A stretch of 64,000 bases of DNA from Hyphomonadaceae bacterium (GCA_019753105.1 JAIELJ010000007.1:245195-309194); one strand, 5' to 3'; shown: positions 25,494-34,531, counted from the stretch's first letter. The notes: generated by a model not told the origin, from the letters alone. Numbers and translations are program-made.

Positions 25494-26614
25494 GCGCGAA
25501 TGTGCTCCTCGAGCCCGCGCCGCGGCGCAGGCGCAATCGTGGGCGCGTAGCCTGCGCGCACGAACATCTGCACGCGCGCTTCGCCGGGCGCATTCATGAT
25601 CCGCTCCGCATCGGCCATCAAGGCCGCCATCTCAGGATATTCCTGCAGCGCTTGGCTCCACGGATGGATCGAGACGCCGGCGCGCGTCGCGGCGAGGTTC
25701 ATCCGCGCATAAGCACGGCCCGCTGCGATCTGCGTGAGGCGGGAATTGTCCGGCGTGTTGATCCAGGCAAACGCCGGTGCATCAAGCGCGAGCGGGCGAT
25801 AAGCCTCGTAGCCTTGTTTGACCATCGGATGGTTCACGTCCGACATGATCTCGCGATTGATCAGGCCCACGGCGCGTGCGGCTTCGATCATCGCGCCATC
25901 GAGTGGGATGCCATCGCGATAGCGCGCGATCTCAGCTGCGCCAATGCGCATGAGATCGACGCTTTCCTGATAAGCAGCCGGCGTCAGGATTTCGCGCTCG
26001 AACGCCGTCCAGGCGAGGGTGCGCAATGCGTCACGCACTTCACCGCCGCTCGCTGAGCCAAATGTAACGGCTTCGCCGGCGGCGGCCGCCATCGCTGCAA
26101 ACGCTTCGCTCTCCACCGTGCGCGCCTCGTAAGCCTCGCGATTGGTGCGCCGCGCAAGGATGTGCTCGAAGAGCGGATCGCGCGCGGCGCTCTCTCCGGT
26201 GAGCCGGATGCGTGCGATCGGTCGCGCGTCGAGCAGCGGCTGCGGCTCGCCTTCCGGCCAGATCGCGATCTCTGCGCGCCGGCCAAGCGAACGCGCCGCG
26301 AGGTCGAACATTTCAAGAAACGCGCCGCAGCCGAGCGTGATTTGGCGGTTGAACGGATCGGTCGCGGGCAGGAGCCGTTCGAGATCGACGAAGAACACAA
26401 TCTCATCGTCGCCGACGAGTTCGACCAGCCACGGCTGACGATTATGCGGGTTCGGCGCAAGGATCGCGTGCGCCAGGCAGAACCGGCGCGGATCGGCCTC
26501 GCCTGCGCCGGGCGCGCGCCACGCGGCGGCGGGATCGGGGAGGTTGGCTGGAACGCAGGCCGTCGCAAACGGCGCTGCTGCGAGCATGGCAAGGACGCTG
26601 CGGCGGCTAGGCAT
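25490..26614 (-). CDS. Nitroreductase-like flavoprotein (Acg type) with twin-arginine signal
   Basis: A 374-residue protein with two halves of nitroreductase fold, as in the mycobacterial Acg family: APNPHNRQPWLVEL near residue 50 and RRTNREAYEARTV around 155, which in related proteins contact FMN. The N-terminus PSRRSVLAMLAAAPFATAC has a twin-arginine motif and a lipobox-like end (ATAC), so it may be exported and lipid-anchored, unusual for an FMN enzyme but common in this family. Start ATG at 26614 has GGAG at 26620-26623; the frame is open to 26656, but that region is the promoter-operator. Co-transcribed with marR. Possible role: reduction of nitro or quinone compounds, or binding of FMN as a sink. 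Confidence 0.85.
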   Translation of the reverse strand: MPSRRSVLAMLAAAPFATACVPANLPDPAAAWRAPGAGEADPRRFCLAHAILAPNPHNRQPWLVELVGDDEIVFFVDLERLLPATDPFNRQITLGCGAFLEMFDLAARSLGRRAEIAIWPEGEPQPLLDARPIARIRLTGESAARDPLFEHILARRTNREAYEARTVESEAFAAMAAAAGEAVTFGSASGGEVRDALRTLAWTAFEREILTPAAYQESVDLMRIGAAEIARYRDGIPLDGAMIEAARAVGLINREIMSDVNHPMVKQGYEAYRPLALDAPAFAWINTPDNSRLTQIAAGRAYARMNLAATRAGVSIHPWSQALQEYPEMAALMADAERIMNAPGEARVQMFVRAGYAPTIAPAPRRGLEEHIRA

Positions 26615-26628
26615 GGCAAACTCCATTA

Positions 26629-26642
26629 GTTCAACGTTGAAC
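26629..26642. promoter_or_regulatory. Palindromic operator, proximal copy
   Basis: Perfect 14-bp palindrome GTTCAACGTTGAAC. It covers the expected transcription start and 5' leader of the nitroreductase-marR operon, 22 bases (centre to centre, two helix turns) from an identical copy. Probable binding site of the MarR protein. Confidence 0.85.
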
Positions 26643-26644
26643 CA

Positions 26645-26673
26645 TATATCGTTCAACGTTGAACTAATGTCAA
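26645..26673 (-). promoter_or_regulatory. Sigma-70-type promoter of the nitroreductase-marR operon
   Basis: On the minus strand, TTGACA (26668-26673) and GATATA (26645-26650) are separated by exactly 17 bases. The distal operator occupies the spacer. The whole promoter fits between the stop of rnhA and the nitroreductase start, so rnhA and the operon are separately transcribed. Confidence 0.8.
26651..26664. promoter_or_regulatory. Palindromic operator, distal copy within the promoter spacer
   Basis: Second perfect GTTCAACGTTGAAC palindrome, lying between the -35 and -10 boxes. A bound MarR dimer here would block RNA polymerase. It is identical to the copy at 26629-26642. Confidence 0.85.
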
Positions 26674-26680
26674 GCGATGC

Positions 26681-27118
26681 TCAGCGCACCGTATCGATCG
26701 CCGCGCGCGCTAGTTCATCGGCGCGGTTGTTCATCTCGTTGTCGCTGTGGCCTTTGACCCACTTCCAGGTCACTTCGTGGCGCTCGTTTGCGGCATCCAG
26801 CAAGCGCCACAAATCTTCGTTCTTCACTGGCTTTTTGTCGGCGGTTTTCCAGCCGTTTTTCTTCCAGCCGTGAATCCATTTCGTCACGCCATCCATGACG
26901 TATTTGGAATCGGTATGCAGCCGCACTTTCGCTGGGCGCTTCAACGCGTTGAGCGCTTCAATCGCCGCCATCAATTCCATGCGATTGTTCGTCGTCGCCG
27001 CTTCGCCGCCGGAGAGTTCTTTCTCCGTTTCGCCATAGCGCAGAATGGCGCCCCAACCGCCGGGGCCGGGATTGCCGCTGCACGCGCCGTCCGTCCAAAT
27101 GTCGACTGTGTTGCTCAT
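26681..27118 (-). CDS. rnhA: Ribonuclease HI
   Basis: Cleaves the RNA strand of RNA-DNA hybrids in replication and repair. The 145-residue protein keeps the whole active site at the same numbers as E. coli: Asp10 ([15 protein letters not shown]), Glu48 (NNRMELMA), Asp70 (HTDSKYV), His124 (KGHSDN) and Asp134 (NNRADELA). Start overlaps the stop of the upstream membrane-protein gene by ATGA. It is the last gene of a minus-strand run that begins near ispH. Confidence 0.97.
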   Translation of the reverse strand: MSNTVDIWTDGACSGNPGPGGWGAILRYGETEKELSGGEAATTNNRMELMAAIEALNALKRPAKVRLHTDSKYVMDGVTKWIHGWKKNGWKTADKKPVKNEDLWRLLDAANERHEVTWKWVKGHSDNEMNNRADELARAAIDTVR

Positions 27119-27549
27119 GGCGGTGATGTAGGGGGATTCGGCTGGTCAAGGTCGGGACGGCGCATGAACCAGAACAATGACGCGGTCACCGAGCCAAAAA
27201 GAGCGCCAACGGCCGAGCCGGCATAAGGAACGCCACCGATAAACTCTGCATGGAAGATGTAGGCCTCCAACCCGCGCATAACGAGCCCTCCGAAGATGGC
27301 GCCGGGCAGCGCGTAGAGGAGAAGAGGTGGACTAGACGAGAGCCGCATGAGCAGCGCATGCCAAGCCAAGCCGAGCGTCCACGTGATTCCGGCGTTGAAC
27401 GCAGACACCAGGAGCACAATCGGGAAGACGAGGGACAGCGAGCCGTCGCCCGTCACAACAACGGCTATGAATGCGAGCGCCATGAGCGTTACGCACACAA
27501 CAAACGGCGCAGTGAGCATTGCGGACGCGGTCAGGCGCTCCGGAGACAT
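27115..27549 (-). CDS. Four-helix membrane protein, unknown
   Basis: A 144-residue hydrophobic protein with about four membrane helices (approx. 12-33, 38-68, 75-95, 105-130) and a proline-rich polar tail. No recognisable family motif; a glycine-rich stretch ([16 protein letters not shown]) precedes the last helix. It overlaps both neighbours: its stop overlaps rnhA's start and its start overlaps the stop of the kinase gene, so translation is coupled. Function unknown. Confidence 0.75.
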   Translation of the reverse strand: MSPERLTASAMLTAPFVVCVTLMALAFIAVVVTGDGSLSLVFPIVLLVSAFNAGITWTLGLAWHALLMRLSSSPPLLLYALPGAIFGGLVMRGLEAYIFHAEFIGGVPYAGSAVGALFGSVTASLFWFMRRPDLDQPNPPTSPP

Positions 27550-28400
27550 TATGGCGCACTCATTCCTTTTACCCGCCGCGCTTCATCCAACTTCACCACC
27601 ACATCCGCCACATGCCCACCAGCCATCATGCTGCGCGTGATGCGTTCGTAGAACATCAGGAACCGATCGAGCTTTGCGTTTTCCTCCGCCGTAAGCGCGC
27701 GGCCGAGCAATTGTTCTTCCTGCTGCCCGCGCCATCCGCGCACGATCTCCCAATTCGGTGGTTTCAAATACACGATCGCGTCGAAGGTCATGAAGAAGGG
27801 CGCATAGATTTTGCGCAGCTGCGTCTCGGTTTCCTTGCGCCAGATGCCGTCTTCGTCCTCACGCTCAACGTCGTTTAGCGGTTCGGGAGGAAGCGCCGTA
27901 GGCGTCGCGCCCAAGCACCATCCATCAAAGAGTATCGCCTCAGCCTGTCCCGTAAACAGCGGCCACGTGCTCTCCGGCGCGCGATCATCCGCCGCTTTGT
28001 CGAAGCGCGGCAGCTTCGTCGGCTCGCCGCGCATGAGACGCGCGATCACGTCTTTGGCCAAGCTCAAATCATGCGTGCCTGGCGGGCCGCGCGTCAGCAG
28101 CAGGCGCTCGATCTCGGGGCGTGGCGTATGAGCGACTTGGAAATTGCCGTCCATATCGCGGTAGGGATCAAACGAGCTGACATTGTCCGCCCGCCAAACG
28201 CGCTCGGCTTTCGTCAGGTAGACATCGTCCAACGAAAACTGCGCGTATCGCGGGTTCGCCGCTGCTAGCGCTTGCACCGCCGTCGTCTTGCCCGATCCTT
28301 GCGCGCCGGCGACACCGATCAGTGCAGGGCGCTCGGGATTGCGCGCGCGCTGGCGCTCGATGAAACCGTAAATGATCTCGGGGACGGCGTTGAGGCTCAC
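27549..28400 (-). CDS. P-loop kinase, D-glycerate 3-kinase-like
   Basis: A 283-residue kinase of the uridine/glycerate kinase clan. P-loop GAQGSGKTT at residues 32-40, the substrate-binding SLDDVYLTKAER near 56-67, PGTHDLSL around 106 and ILFDGWCLGATP near 155 match the plant-type glycerate kinase GLYK and yeast Tda10 family. It probably phosphorylates D-glycerate or a related small molecule with ATP. Substrate choice is an inference from family similarity. Translationally coupled to the downstream membrane protein and 3 bases from the gene upstream. Confidence 0.85.
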   Translation of the reverse strand: MSLNAVPEIIYGFIERQRARNPERPALIGVAGAQGSGKTTAVQALAAANPRYAQFSLDDVYLTKAERVWRADNVSSFDPYRDMDGNFQVAHTPRPEIERLLLTRGPPGTHDLSLAKDVIARLMRGEPTKLPRFDKAADDRAPESTWPLFTGQAEAILFDGWCLGATPTALPPEPLNDVEREDEDGIWRKETETQLRKIYAPFFMTFDAIVYLKPPNWEIVRGWRGQQEEQLLGRALTAEENAKLDRFLMFYERITRSMMAGGHVADVVVKLDEARRVKGMSAP

Positions 28401-28403
28401 GCC

Positions 28404-28844
28404 CTAAAGCTTGTTCTGCTTGGATGGCGGCGGCAGGTGCGCGGCCGATTGCAGGATAACATCTACAATCTCCGGCACCGTGATCGTGAACACGCCGCCT
28501 TGCGCGCGGCTCCACTCGGCGTAGCCCTCCTCGAACTGCAAATCCGGCGGCGTCTCGTCTGCGAGCGCATTCACCGAGCGGGCCAGCGCGTCTGACGAAA
28601 TCGGCAAGTGACCCGCGACCAGCGGTGAGCCCAGCGGGGACGCTTCCTCGATCGGCTGCCCCCAAAGCGAGATGTGCACCGTCTGCCCAGCATCTTCGAC
28701 GCGGCCCACGCGGATGCGCGCCTCGGGCGACATCGGCGCATTGAGCGACCAGACTTGGCCAACCTCAAACGTCTGCGCCCACGAAGGGGGCGCAGCAAAG
28801 CTCAGCGCAAACACCAGCGCCAAAACCCCGAAAAACTGTTTCAT
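28404..28844 (-). CDS. Periplasmic protein of unknown function
   Basis: A 146-residue protein with a signal peptide (MKQFFGVLALVFALSFAAPPSWA) and a mature part with a small beta-rich region (VGQVWSLNAP, IRVGRVEDAGQTVHISLWG) and an amphipathic end. Family not recognised. The genes on both sides are 3-6 bases away, so it belongs to the ispH-to-rnhA run. The pattern 'xxxGQVWSL...RVGRVED...VHIS' could be a small SH3-like domain. Confidence 0.75.
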   Translation of the reverse strand: MKQFFGVLALVFALSFAAPPSWAQTFEVGQVWSLNAPMSPEARIRVGRVEDAGQTVHISLWGQPIEEASPLGSPLVAGHLPISSDALARSVNALADETPPDLQFEEGYAEWSRAQGGVFTITVPEIVDVILQSAAHLPPPSKQNKL

Positions 28845-28849
28845 CCCGC

Positions 28850-29803
28850 TTACTCCGCCAGCACCCGCGGTAGCTTGAACACCACGTCTTCCTTGGTCAC
28901 GCGCACTTCCTCCACGCGCGCTTCGAAGCGTGCCGCAATCGCGGCGATCAAGTCTTCGACCAAATCCTCAGGCGCACTCGCGCCAGCCGTCACGCCCACC
29001 ACGCGCGCGCCCTTAAACCAATCCCAGTCCACATCCTCGGCCGAAGCCACCAGCCGCGCATCGCGTGCGCCAGCGCGCATCGCGACTTCGACCAGCCGCA
29101 CCGAGTTCGAACTCTTCGGCGAGCCAATCACCAAAACCAGATCCGCATCGCGCCCCATTGCCTTCACCGCGTCCTGGCGATTGGTGGTGGCGTAGCAAAT
29201 GTCTTCCTTGTGTGGCGCCGCGATCTGCGGGAAGCGCCGTTGCAGCACGCCAACCATCTCCGCAGTATCGTCGACTGAGAGCGTCGTCTGCGTCACGAAG
29301 GAGAGCTTGCTCGCATCGCGCGGCTCGAACACTTCGGCATCCGCTGTTGTCTCCAACAACGTGATCGCGCCGGGCGGCAATTGCCCCATCGTGCCGATCA
29401 CTTCCGGATGGCCAGCGTGCCCGATCAGAACGATCTCGCGCCCGGCCTCGAAATGCCGTTCGGCCTCGACGTGCACTTTCGACACGAGCGGGCAGGTGGC
29501 GTCGACGAAGATCATCTCGCGCGCCCGCGCTTCGGCGGGGACGGCCTTCGGCACGCCGTGCGCGGAGAAAATCACCGGCCGATCGACCGGGCAGTCGTCC
29601 AACTCTTCCACAAAAACCGCGCCCAGGCGCTCCAGCCGCTCGACGACATGGCGGTTGTGGACGATCTCGTGGCGGACATAGACCGGCGCGCCCCACTTTC
29701 GGATCGCTTGCTCAACGATCTGGATGGCCCGGTCGACCCCCGCACAGAAGCCCCGCGGGGCAGCTAACAGGATTGAAATCTGGGGTTTTTCCGTGACGGT
29801 CAT
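28850..29803 (-). CDS. ispH: 4-hydroxy-3-methylbut-2-enyl diphosphate reductase
   Basis: Last enzyme of the non-mevalonate pathway; makes IPP and DMAPP with an iron-sulfur cluster. The 317-residue protein has the three cluster cysteines Cys20 ([11 protein letters not shown]), Cys104 ([11 protein letters not shown]) and Cys203 ([10 protein letters not shown]), and the His-Glu pairs [12 protein letters not shown] and GHPEV. In many Alphaproteobacteria ispH lies next to rnhA, as in this run, here with three extra genes between. Start ATG is well placed for the family. Confidence 0.97.
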   Translation of the reverse strand: MTVTEKPQISILLAAPRGFCAGVDRAIQIVEQAIRKWGAPVYVRHEIVHNRHVVERLERLGAVFVEELDDCPVDRPVIFSAHGVPKAVPAEARAREMIFVDATCPLVSKVHVEAERHFEAGREIVLIGHAGHPEVIGTMGQLPPGAITLLETTADAEVFEPRDASKLSFVTQTTLSVDDTAEMVGVLQRRFPQIAAPHKEDICYATTNRQDAVKAMGRDADLVLVIGSPKSSNSVRLVEVAMRAGARDARLVASAEDVDWDWFKGARVVGVTAGASAPEDLVEDLIAAIAARFEARVEEVRVTKEDVVFKLPRVLAE

Positions 29804-29956
29804 CGGCTCTCTGGCGAACTTTGCGCGCTAGGCGCCCCGGCCCGTTGCGGGGCAGGCGAGGCGAAGCTATCACGGCCCGCAGCCGTTTGCCGACGGTTCG
29901 GGTGAGACATGGGGCCACTGCCTCGTGAGCTCCAGGGGTTATGAGGGTTCAAGACC

Positions 29957-30619
29957 ATGAAGCGCAGCGCCACCATTGTTCTGATGCTGGGCGCGCTCGC
30001 GCTGTCGAGCTGCAGCAGCCGGCAGCCGGTGGTGGAATTGCCGGGCGGCGTCTTGCCGACGGACACTTCTGCTCAGCGCGCACCGAGCGCGCTTGAGCGC
30101 ATGCTGGGCATGGATGATCGCCCCAATGTCGGCCCGTGCCCGCTGCTCGGCGTGCTCTATGACAACGCCCGCGTCGTCGATTTCAACGAGGCCGGCAGTC
30201 AGCGTTACGCCAACATTGAATATACCGGCGAGATGCAAGGCATCCGTGGCCTCTGCCGCTATGTCGATGAAGACCCGATCACGATGTCGATCGAAGTCGA
30301 CATGGCCTTCGGCCGTGGCCCGGCAGCAAGCGGCACACGCCAGACCTATCGCTATTGGGTCGCCGTGGCGCGCCGCGGCTTTGCGCCGATCGCCAAGGAA
30401 TACTTCGACGTCGAAGTCCGTTGGGACCGTGACGAAGCGGTGGTGACCCGCACTGAAGAGATCAACAGCATCGTCATCCCGCGTGCGGACGCCGATACGT
30501 CGGGCGAGAACTTTGAAGTGCTCGTCGGCTTCGAGCTGACGCCCGAGCAGCTCCAGTTCAACCGCGACGGCCGCCGCTTCCGCATCGACGCCGCAACGCG
30601 GGCCGTGCCGGGGCAGTAA
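29957..30619 (+). CDS. Lipoprotein of unknown function
   Basis: The 220-residue protein has a type II signal peptide (MKRSATIVLMLGALALSSC, lipobox ALSSC). After it, a region CPLLGVLYDNARVVDFNEAG and later GLCRYVDEDP contain one cysteine each, and the C-terminal half (SIEVDMAFGRG..., YWVAVARRGFAPI, VLVGFELTPEQL) is beta-strand-rich. Probably an envelope protein. I do not recognise a precise family. It is transcribed divergently from ispH and is followed by a long inverted repeat before argS. Confidence 0.75.
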   Translation: MKRSATIVLMLGALALSSCSSRQPVVELPGGVLPTDTSAQRAPSALERMLGMDDRPNVGPCPLLGVLYDNARVVDFNEAGSQRYANIEYTGEMQGIRGLCRYVDEDPITMSIEVDMAFGRGPAASGTRQTYRYWVAVARRGFAPIAKEYFDVEVRWDRDEAVVTRTEEINSIVIPRADADTSGENFEVLVGFELTPEQLQFNRDGRRFRIDAATRAVPGQ

Positions 30620-30625
30620 GTCAGC

Positions 30626-30712
30626 AGGGAATGGGGAGTAGGGAGTAGCGAACGGGGCGGCAGAGCCAGCTCTCTTGCATTCCCATTCCCCACTCCCTAC
30701 TCCCCATTCCCT
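30626..30712. repeat. Long inverted repeat directly before argS
   Basis: The segment 30626-30648 is complementary to 30690-30712 at 22 of 23 positions; the arms are rich in GGGGAGTAGGGAG and its complement, separated by 41 bases. It ends 2 bases before the argS ATG, so the pyrimidine-rich right arm takes the place of the ribosome binding site. Similar G-rich/C-rich inverted units are known as mobile intergenic repeats. Confidence 0.8.
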
Positions 30713-30714
30713 AA

Positions 30715-32505
30715 ATGAAAGACCTCGCAGGCGCACTGACCGCGGCAAACGCCGCTGTGTTTTCTTCCCTTGGGCTTGAGACCAAGCACGCGGACGTGCG
30801 CCGTTCCGATCGTCCGGACCTCGGCGAATTCCAATGCAATGGCGCGCTCGCTGCCGCGAAAGCTGCCGGCAAGAAGCCGCCAGAAATCGCGCAAGCGGCC
30901 GCTGCTGCGTGGAGCGCGACCGATCTCGCCGCCGCGCCGACGATCGCTGGGCCGGGCTTTTTGAACTTCAACGTCACGCCCACGGCGGTTTCAAAGCGCG
31001 CGCAATTCGTCGCTGATGATGCGCGCGCAGGCGCGAGCACAGTCGAGCATCCGCGCCGCGTCGTTGTCGATTATGGCGGGCCGAATGTCGCCAAGGGCAT
31101 GCATGTCGGGCACCTGCGCGCATCCATCATCGGCGAGAGCATCAAGCGCATCTATCGCTTCCGCGGCGACCACGTCTGGGGCGACGCGCACTTCGGCGAT
31201 TGGGGCTTCCAGATGGGCCTCGTCATCACCGCGCTCGAAGATGAACTGGGCGGCTTCGACGATCGCGCCAAGCTCGATGCGCGTCTCGAAAAGCTGACGC
31301 TCGACCAACTCGAAGCGATCTATCCAGAATACGCGCGTCGCGTGAAAGAGGGCGACATCGGTGTGCGCGACCGCGCGCGAAAGGCGACGGCTGCCCTCCA
31401 AAGCGGCAGCGCGCTGCATCGCGAAATCTGGAAGCGCATGCACGACGTCTCGATGGCCGCGCAAAAGCGCGACTTCGCATCGCTCGGCGTCGATTTCGAT
31501 CTCTGGCTCGGCGAAAGCGACGCTGATCCGCTGATCCCCGACATGGTCAAAGACCTCGACGCCAAAGGCTTGCTCGAGGAAGACCAAGGCGCGCGCATTC
31601 TTCGCGTCGCCGGGCCTGGCGAGAAGAAAAAGAAAAAGCTCGAGGACGGGACGGTCGTCGAGGTCGAGAGCCCCGATCCGTTGCTTGTCGTGTCGAGCGA
31701 AGGCTCGGCCATGTACGGCACCACCGATCTGGCCACCATCCTGCAGCGCGTGCGCGATCAGAACCCGGACTTCATCATCTATTGCGTCGATCAGCGCCAA
31801 GCCGATCACTTCGAGCAAGTCTACCGCGCCGCCGCCAAGGCCGGTTACATCGCGCGCGAAAAGCTCGAACACGTAGGCTTCGGCACCATGAACGGCCCCG
31901 ATGGCAAGCCGTTCAAAACCCGCGCCGGCGGCGTGCTGAAGCTGGGCGATCTCATCGGCCAAGCCGTTGAGAAAGCGCGTGAGCGGCTGAAGGAAAACGA
32001 GATTGGCGCGGACTTCTCAGCCGAGGAATTCGAAAAGGTGGCGCACAAGGTCGCCATCGCCGCGATCAAGTTCGCCGATCTCTCCAACGCGCGCACCACC
32101 TCTTACATCTTCGATCTCGACCGCTTCATGAGCTTCGAAGGTAAAACCGGCCCGTATCTCTTGTATCAAGCCGTCCGCATCAAAAGCATTCTGCGCAAGG
32201 CGCAAGAGCAGGGGACGAAAGCCGGCGCGATCGCAATCGAACACGATGCCGAGCGCACGCTGGCGCTCGCCCTCGACGCCTTCGATGGCGCGCTCGCGGC
32301 CGCGTACGACAAGAAGATGCCGCACTTCCTGGCCGAGCACGCCTACACGCTCGCGCAAGCCTTCTCCGGCTTCTATTCGCACTGCCCGATCCTGCCGTCC
32401 GAAGGCGGCGTGCGCGCTTCGCGGCTTGCGCTGGCAGGTGCTGCGCTGAAGCAGCTCACGCTGACGCTGGATCTGCTGGGCATCGCCGTGCCGGAGCGGA
32501 TGTGA
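30715..32505 (+). CDS. argS: Arginyl-tRNA synthetase
   Basis: Charges tRNA-Arg with arginine. The 596-residue protein has an N-terminal tRNA-recognition domain, the class I HIGH motif as HVGH ([14 protein letters not shown] near residue 130), the [16 protein letters not shown] and [18 protein letters not shown] blocks of ArgRS, and the C-terminal anticodon-binding helices ending [16 protein letters not shown]-like segment is degenerate, as usual in ArgRS. There is no visible ribosome binding site, because an inverted repeat reaches to 2 bases before the ATG. The stop TGA lies in a duplicated 11-bp target of a small repeat element; a second, unused GGAGCGGATGTAA copy at 32612 shows the likely ancestral end. 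Confidence 0.96.
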   Translation: MKDLAGALTAANAAVFSSLGLETKHADVRRSDRPDLGEFQCNGALAAAKAAGKKPPEIAQAAAAAWSATDLAAAPTIAGPGFLNFNVTPTAVSKRAQFVADDARAGASTVEHPRRVVVDYGGPNVAKGMHVGHLRASIIGESIKRIYRFRGDHVWGDAHFGDWGFQMGLVITALEDELGGFDDRAKLDARLEKLTLDQLEAIYPEYARRVKEGDIGVRDRARKATAALQSGSALHREIWKRMHDVSMAAQKRDFASLGVDFDLWLGESDADPLIPDMVKDLDAKGLLEEDQGARILRVAGPGEKKKKKLEDGTVVEVESPDPLLVVSSEGSAMYGTTDLATILQRVRDQNPDFIIYCVDQRQADHFEQVYRAAAKAGYIAREKLEHVGFGTMNGPDGKPFKTRAGGVLKLGDLIGQAVEKARERLKENEIGADFSAEEFEKVAHKVAIAAIKFADLSNARTTSYIFDLDRFMSFEGKTGPYLLYQAVRIKSILRKAQEQGTKAGAIAIEHDAERTLALALDAFDGALAAAYDKKMPHFLAEHAYTLAQAFSGFYSHCPILPSEGGVRASRLALAGAALKQLTLTLDLLGIAVPERM

Positions 32506-32611
32506 GCAACTGAGACGTCGCCCTTCGACAGGCTCAGGGTGACGCTGATCCAAACACCTGCGCTCAAAGTGGCGTCATGCTGAGCTTGTCGAAGCACGAC
32601 GCCACGCACAA
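32504..32611. mobile_element. Miniature palindromic element inserted at the argS stop codon
   Basis: Two inverted units, 32515-32545 (with CCTTCGACAGGCTCAGG) and 32571-32603 (with GCTGAGCTTGTCGAAGC), face each other. The insert is flanked by an exact 11-bp direct repeat GGAGCGGATGT at 32493-32503 and 32612-32622. The right copy runs into TAA, the likely original stop; the left copy now ends in TGA formed with the first bases of the element. This is the pattern of a MITE- or REP-like insertion with target duplication. Confidence 0.7.
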
Positions 32612-32626
32612 GGAGCGGATGTAAGC

Positions 32627-33181
32627 CTAGTGCTTATCGTTCACTTTGTGTGAAAGCTCGACGATCCAGTCCATCAGCGCGAACGCCACGCCCGAGGCGA
32701 TGAACACCAAATGGATGATCGTGTACCAGAGCAGGTCACGCTCTGCGTATTCGTGGATGTTCATGAAAATCTTGAGCAGGTGAATGCCCGAGATCGCCAC
32801 GATCGAAGCGATGAGCTTGATCTTCAGCCCACTGAAATCGAGCGTGCCCATCCACTCGGGGCGATCGGGATCGTCCTTGGCGGCGTCCATCTTCGAGACG
32901 AAATTCTCGTAGCCCGAAAAGAGTATGATCAGCACCAGATTGCCCGCGAGCGATAGATCGACGAGCGTCAACACGAGCAGGATGATGTCCGTCTCGTCCA
33001 TGCTGAGCACCTGCGGCGCTTGCAGATAGAGTTCGCGGAAGAACGTGACGATCAGAATGCCGAGGGCTGCGATCAGGCCGAGATAGACCGGCGCCATTAG
33101 CCAGCGGCTCGTGTAGATGATCCACTCGATCGCCGCTTCCAGGAACGGCGTGCGGCGGCGGCGTTGCGTGTCGTCGGTCAT
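32627..33181 (-). CDS. YqhA/UPF0114-like membrane protein
   Basis: A 184-residue protein of the UPF0114 (YqhA, TIGR00645) type, four membrane helices (about 19-45, 58-85, 113-135, 150-172), function unknown. Characteristic are the first block WIIYTSRWLMAPVYLGL and the middle SLAGNLVLIILFSGYENFVS, followed by LIASIVAISGIHLLK. The open frame reaches 33232; the ATG at 33181 (MTDDTQRRRR) is best. It is convergent with argS and divergent from the MAPEG gene. Confidence 0.88.
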   Translation of the reverse strand: MTDDTQRRRRTPFLEAAIEWIIYTSRWLMAPVYLGLIAALGILIVTFFRELYLQAPQVLSMDETDIILLVLTLVDLSLAGNLVLIILFSGYENFVSKMDAAKDDPDRPEWMGTLDFSGLKIKLIASIVAISGIHLLKIFMNIHEYAERDLLWYTIIHLVFIASGVAFALMDWIVELSHKVNDKH

Positions 33182-33308
33182 GTCGTCCCCCAAAAGCGGC
33201 GCGAACCTAATGGCGCTGGCGTTCGCCGCCAAGCCCGCTCACGCGACGGGAGGCTTGATAGGCCGAGGAACCGGGCCGATGATCCCCCATAAACGGGGAG
33301 GGAATACA

Positions 33309-33746
33309 ATGTACGAACACGGAATGATCGCGCCCGTCGTGGCGCTGGTGATCTGGACCATGATCATGCTGATCTGGCTCTATGTCACACGCATCCCGGC
33401 GATGCAGAAGGCCAAGCTCAAGCCCAACGAGGCGACCAAGGCGAACATGGAAGCGCTGCCCAGCGCCAACGTTGCCAACAACTACAATCACCTGATGGAG
33501 CAGCCGACGCTCTTCTACGCCATCTGCTTTGCGCTCCAATTCATGGGCCAAACGCAGGAGATCAATATCGGCCTCGCGTGGCTCTATGTTGCGCTGCGTG
33601 TGCTGCACTCGCTGATCCAAGCGACGGTGAACGTGATCATGATCCGCTGGCTGGTGTTCATGGCCGCATCACTGGTGCTGGGGGCGCTCACGTTCCATGC
33701 GGCGATTGCGAGCGGGTTGGCTTGGTTCAATTTGCCGGGGCATTAG
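33309..33746 (+). CDS. MAPEG family membrane protein
   Basis: A 145-residue protein with four helices of the MAPEG family (membrane-associated proteins in eicosanoid and glutathione metabolism). The conserved pattern is near NNYNHLMEQPTLFYAICFALQ with the Asn-His-x-x-x-Gln-Pro block, followed by YVALRVLHSLIQATVN. Bacterial members may act as glutathione transferases or peroxidases, but the activity here is unproven. Start ATG behind GGGAGGGAATACA. Confidence 0.88.
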   Translation: MYEHGMIAPVVALVIWTMIMLIWLYVTRIPAMQKAKLKPNEATKANMEALPSANVANNYNHLMEQPTLFYAICFALQFMGQTQEINIGLAWLYVALRVLHSLIQATVNVIMIRWLVFMAASLVLGALTFHAAIASGLAWFNLPGH

Positions 33747-33790
33747 GCTGATTAGGAGGATAGAGGTGCGCTCTATCCTACACATAGCGT

Positions 33791-33895
33791 CGTCATCTTG
33801 GGCCTCGGCGAAGCCGAGGACCGGGATCCAGGGATCGTAGAGCGCTGATGTTGCTCTGGATCCCGGCTCGCGCGAACGCGCGATCCAGGATGACG
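33791..33895. repeat. About 105-bp palindromic repeat, copy 1
   Basis: Ends in CGTCATC...GATGACG. Inside are CTCGGCGAAGCCGAG and GGGATCCAG / CTGGATCCC arms. Related in plan to the units at 34434-34531 and 40647-40749, with a CGTCAY start and RTGACG end, so a MITE-like intergenic family. Confidence 0.65.
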
Positions 33896-34433
33896 GAAAT
33901 TTTCAAGCGACAATCAATCCGACCGGGTTCGCACCGTGAGAAGATGCACGCATCTCCAACACGGGAGGCTCCGGTACCAAAGCCTGAAGCGTCGGAGATG
34001 CGGTTTGAACGTGATGTGATGGAAGTTCGCGAGAAGGCCCGTCACTGCTCCGTGAGATGAAAGGAAGCGGAGAACCTTGAGTGCGGTTTTGGACGCGCTC
34101 AATGCACGTCAATCGGGAACGGAGACACGGCGCTAAGGCTCGCCGGATACCCAGCGTCGCGAGTGGTCAATTCGAGTAACATCGGCTGTGGTGGGAGAAG
34201 TCCACACTGACCTTCGCGTTGAGTGATGCTGCAGCTCACTCAACGGCTCGCCTGTCAGCAAACGCATGGCCCCCGGATGCTCATCGTGAACGCCGCGTGG
34301 CTCCGCCGGTTGAACAACAGACCGCGCAAGGGCGCGCTTCGGCAACACCCTCGCTACCAATTTTTTTGAAGCTTCAGTCGAAGCGCGTCCTTGCTCTCCC
34401 GGCCTCGCAGCGCTCACGCGCGTGGGGTTACGA

Positions 34434-34531
34434 GTCATTCCAGACGGCCGGAGGCCGATCTGGAATCCAGGGCCACCGCACTGCCGGTCGCCCTGGATTC
34501 CAGATCACGCGTCTCGCGTGTCTGGAATGAC
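34434..34531. repeat. About 98-bp palindromic repeat, copy 2
   Basis: Perfect 12-bp terminal inverted repeats GTCATTCCAGAC (34434-34445) and GTCTGGAATGAC (34520-34531), with a perfect 17-bp inner inverted repeat at 34457-34473 and 34490-34506 built on TCTGGAATCCAGGG. It ends 7 bases before the stop of the cytochrome gene. Confidence 0.75.

Noticed and set aside
26615-26656. Longer start of the nitroreductase at 26656
   Set aside because: The added residues would be encoded inside the operator and the -10 box, and the GGAG site before 26614 supports the shorter form.
34190-34370. RNase P RNA
   Set aside because: GGGAGAAGTCCACAC resembles the conserved GAGGAAAGTCC region, but the expected partner sequences and length were not found.
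34133-34438. 101-residue open frame on the minus strand in the gene-free stretch
   Set aside because: It has no ribosome binding site, its composition is basic and irregular, it contains no known motif and it spans a clear hairpin. I treat it as non-coding.
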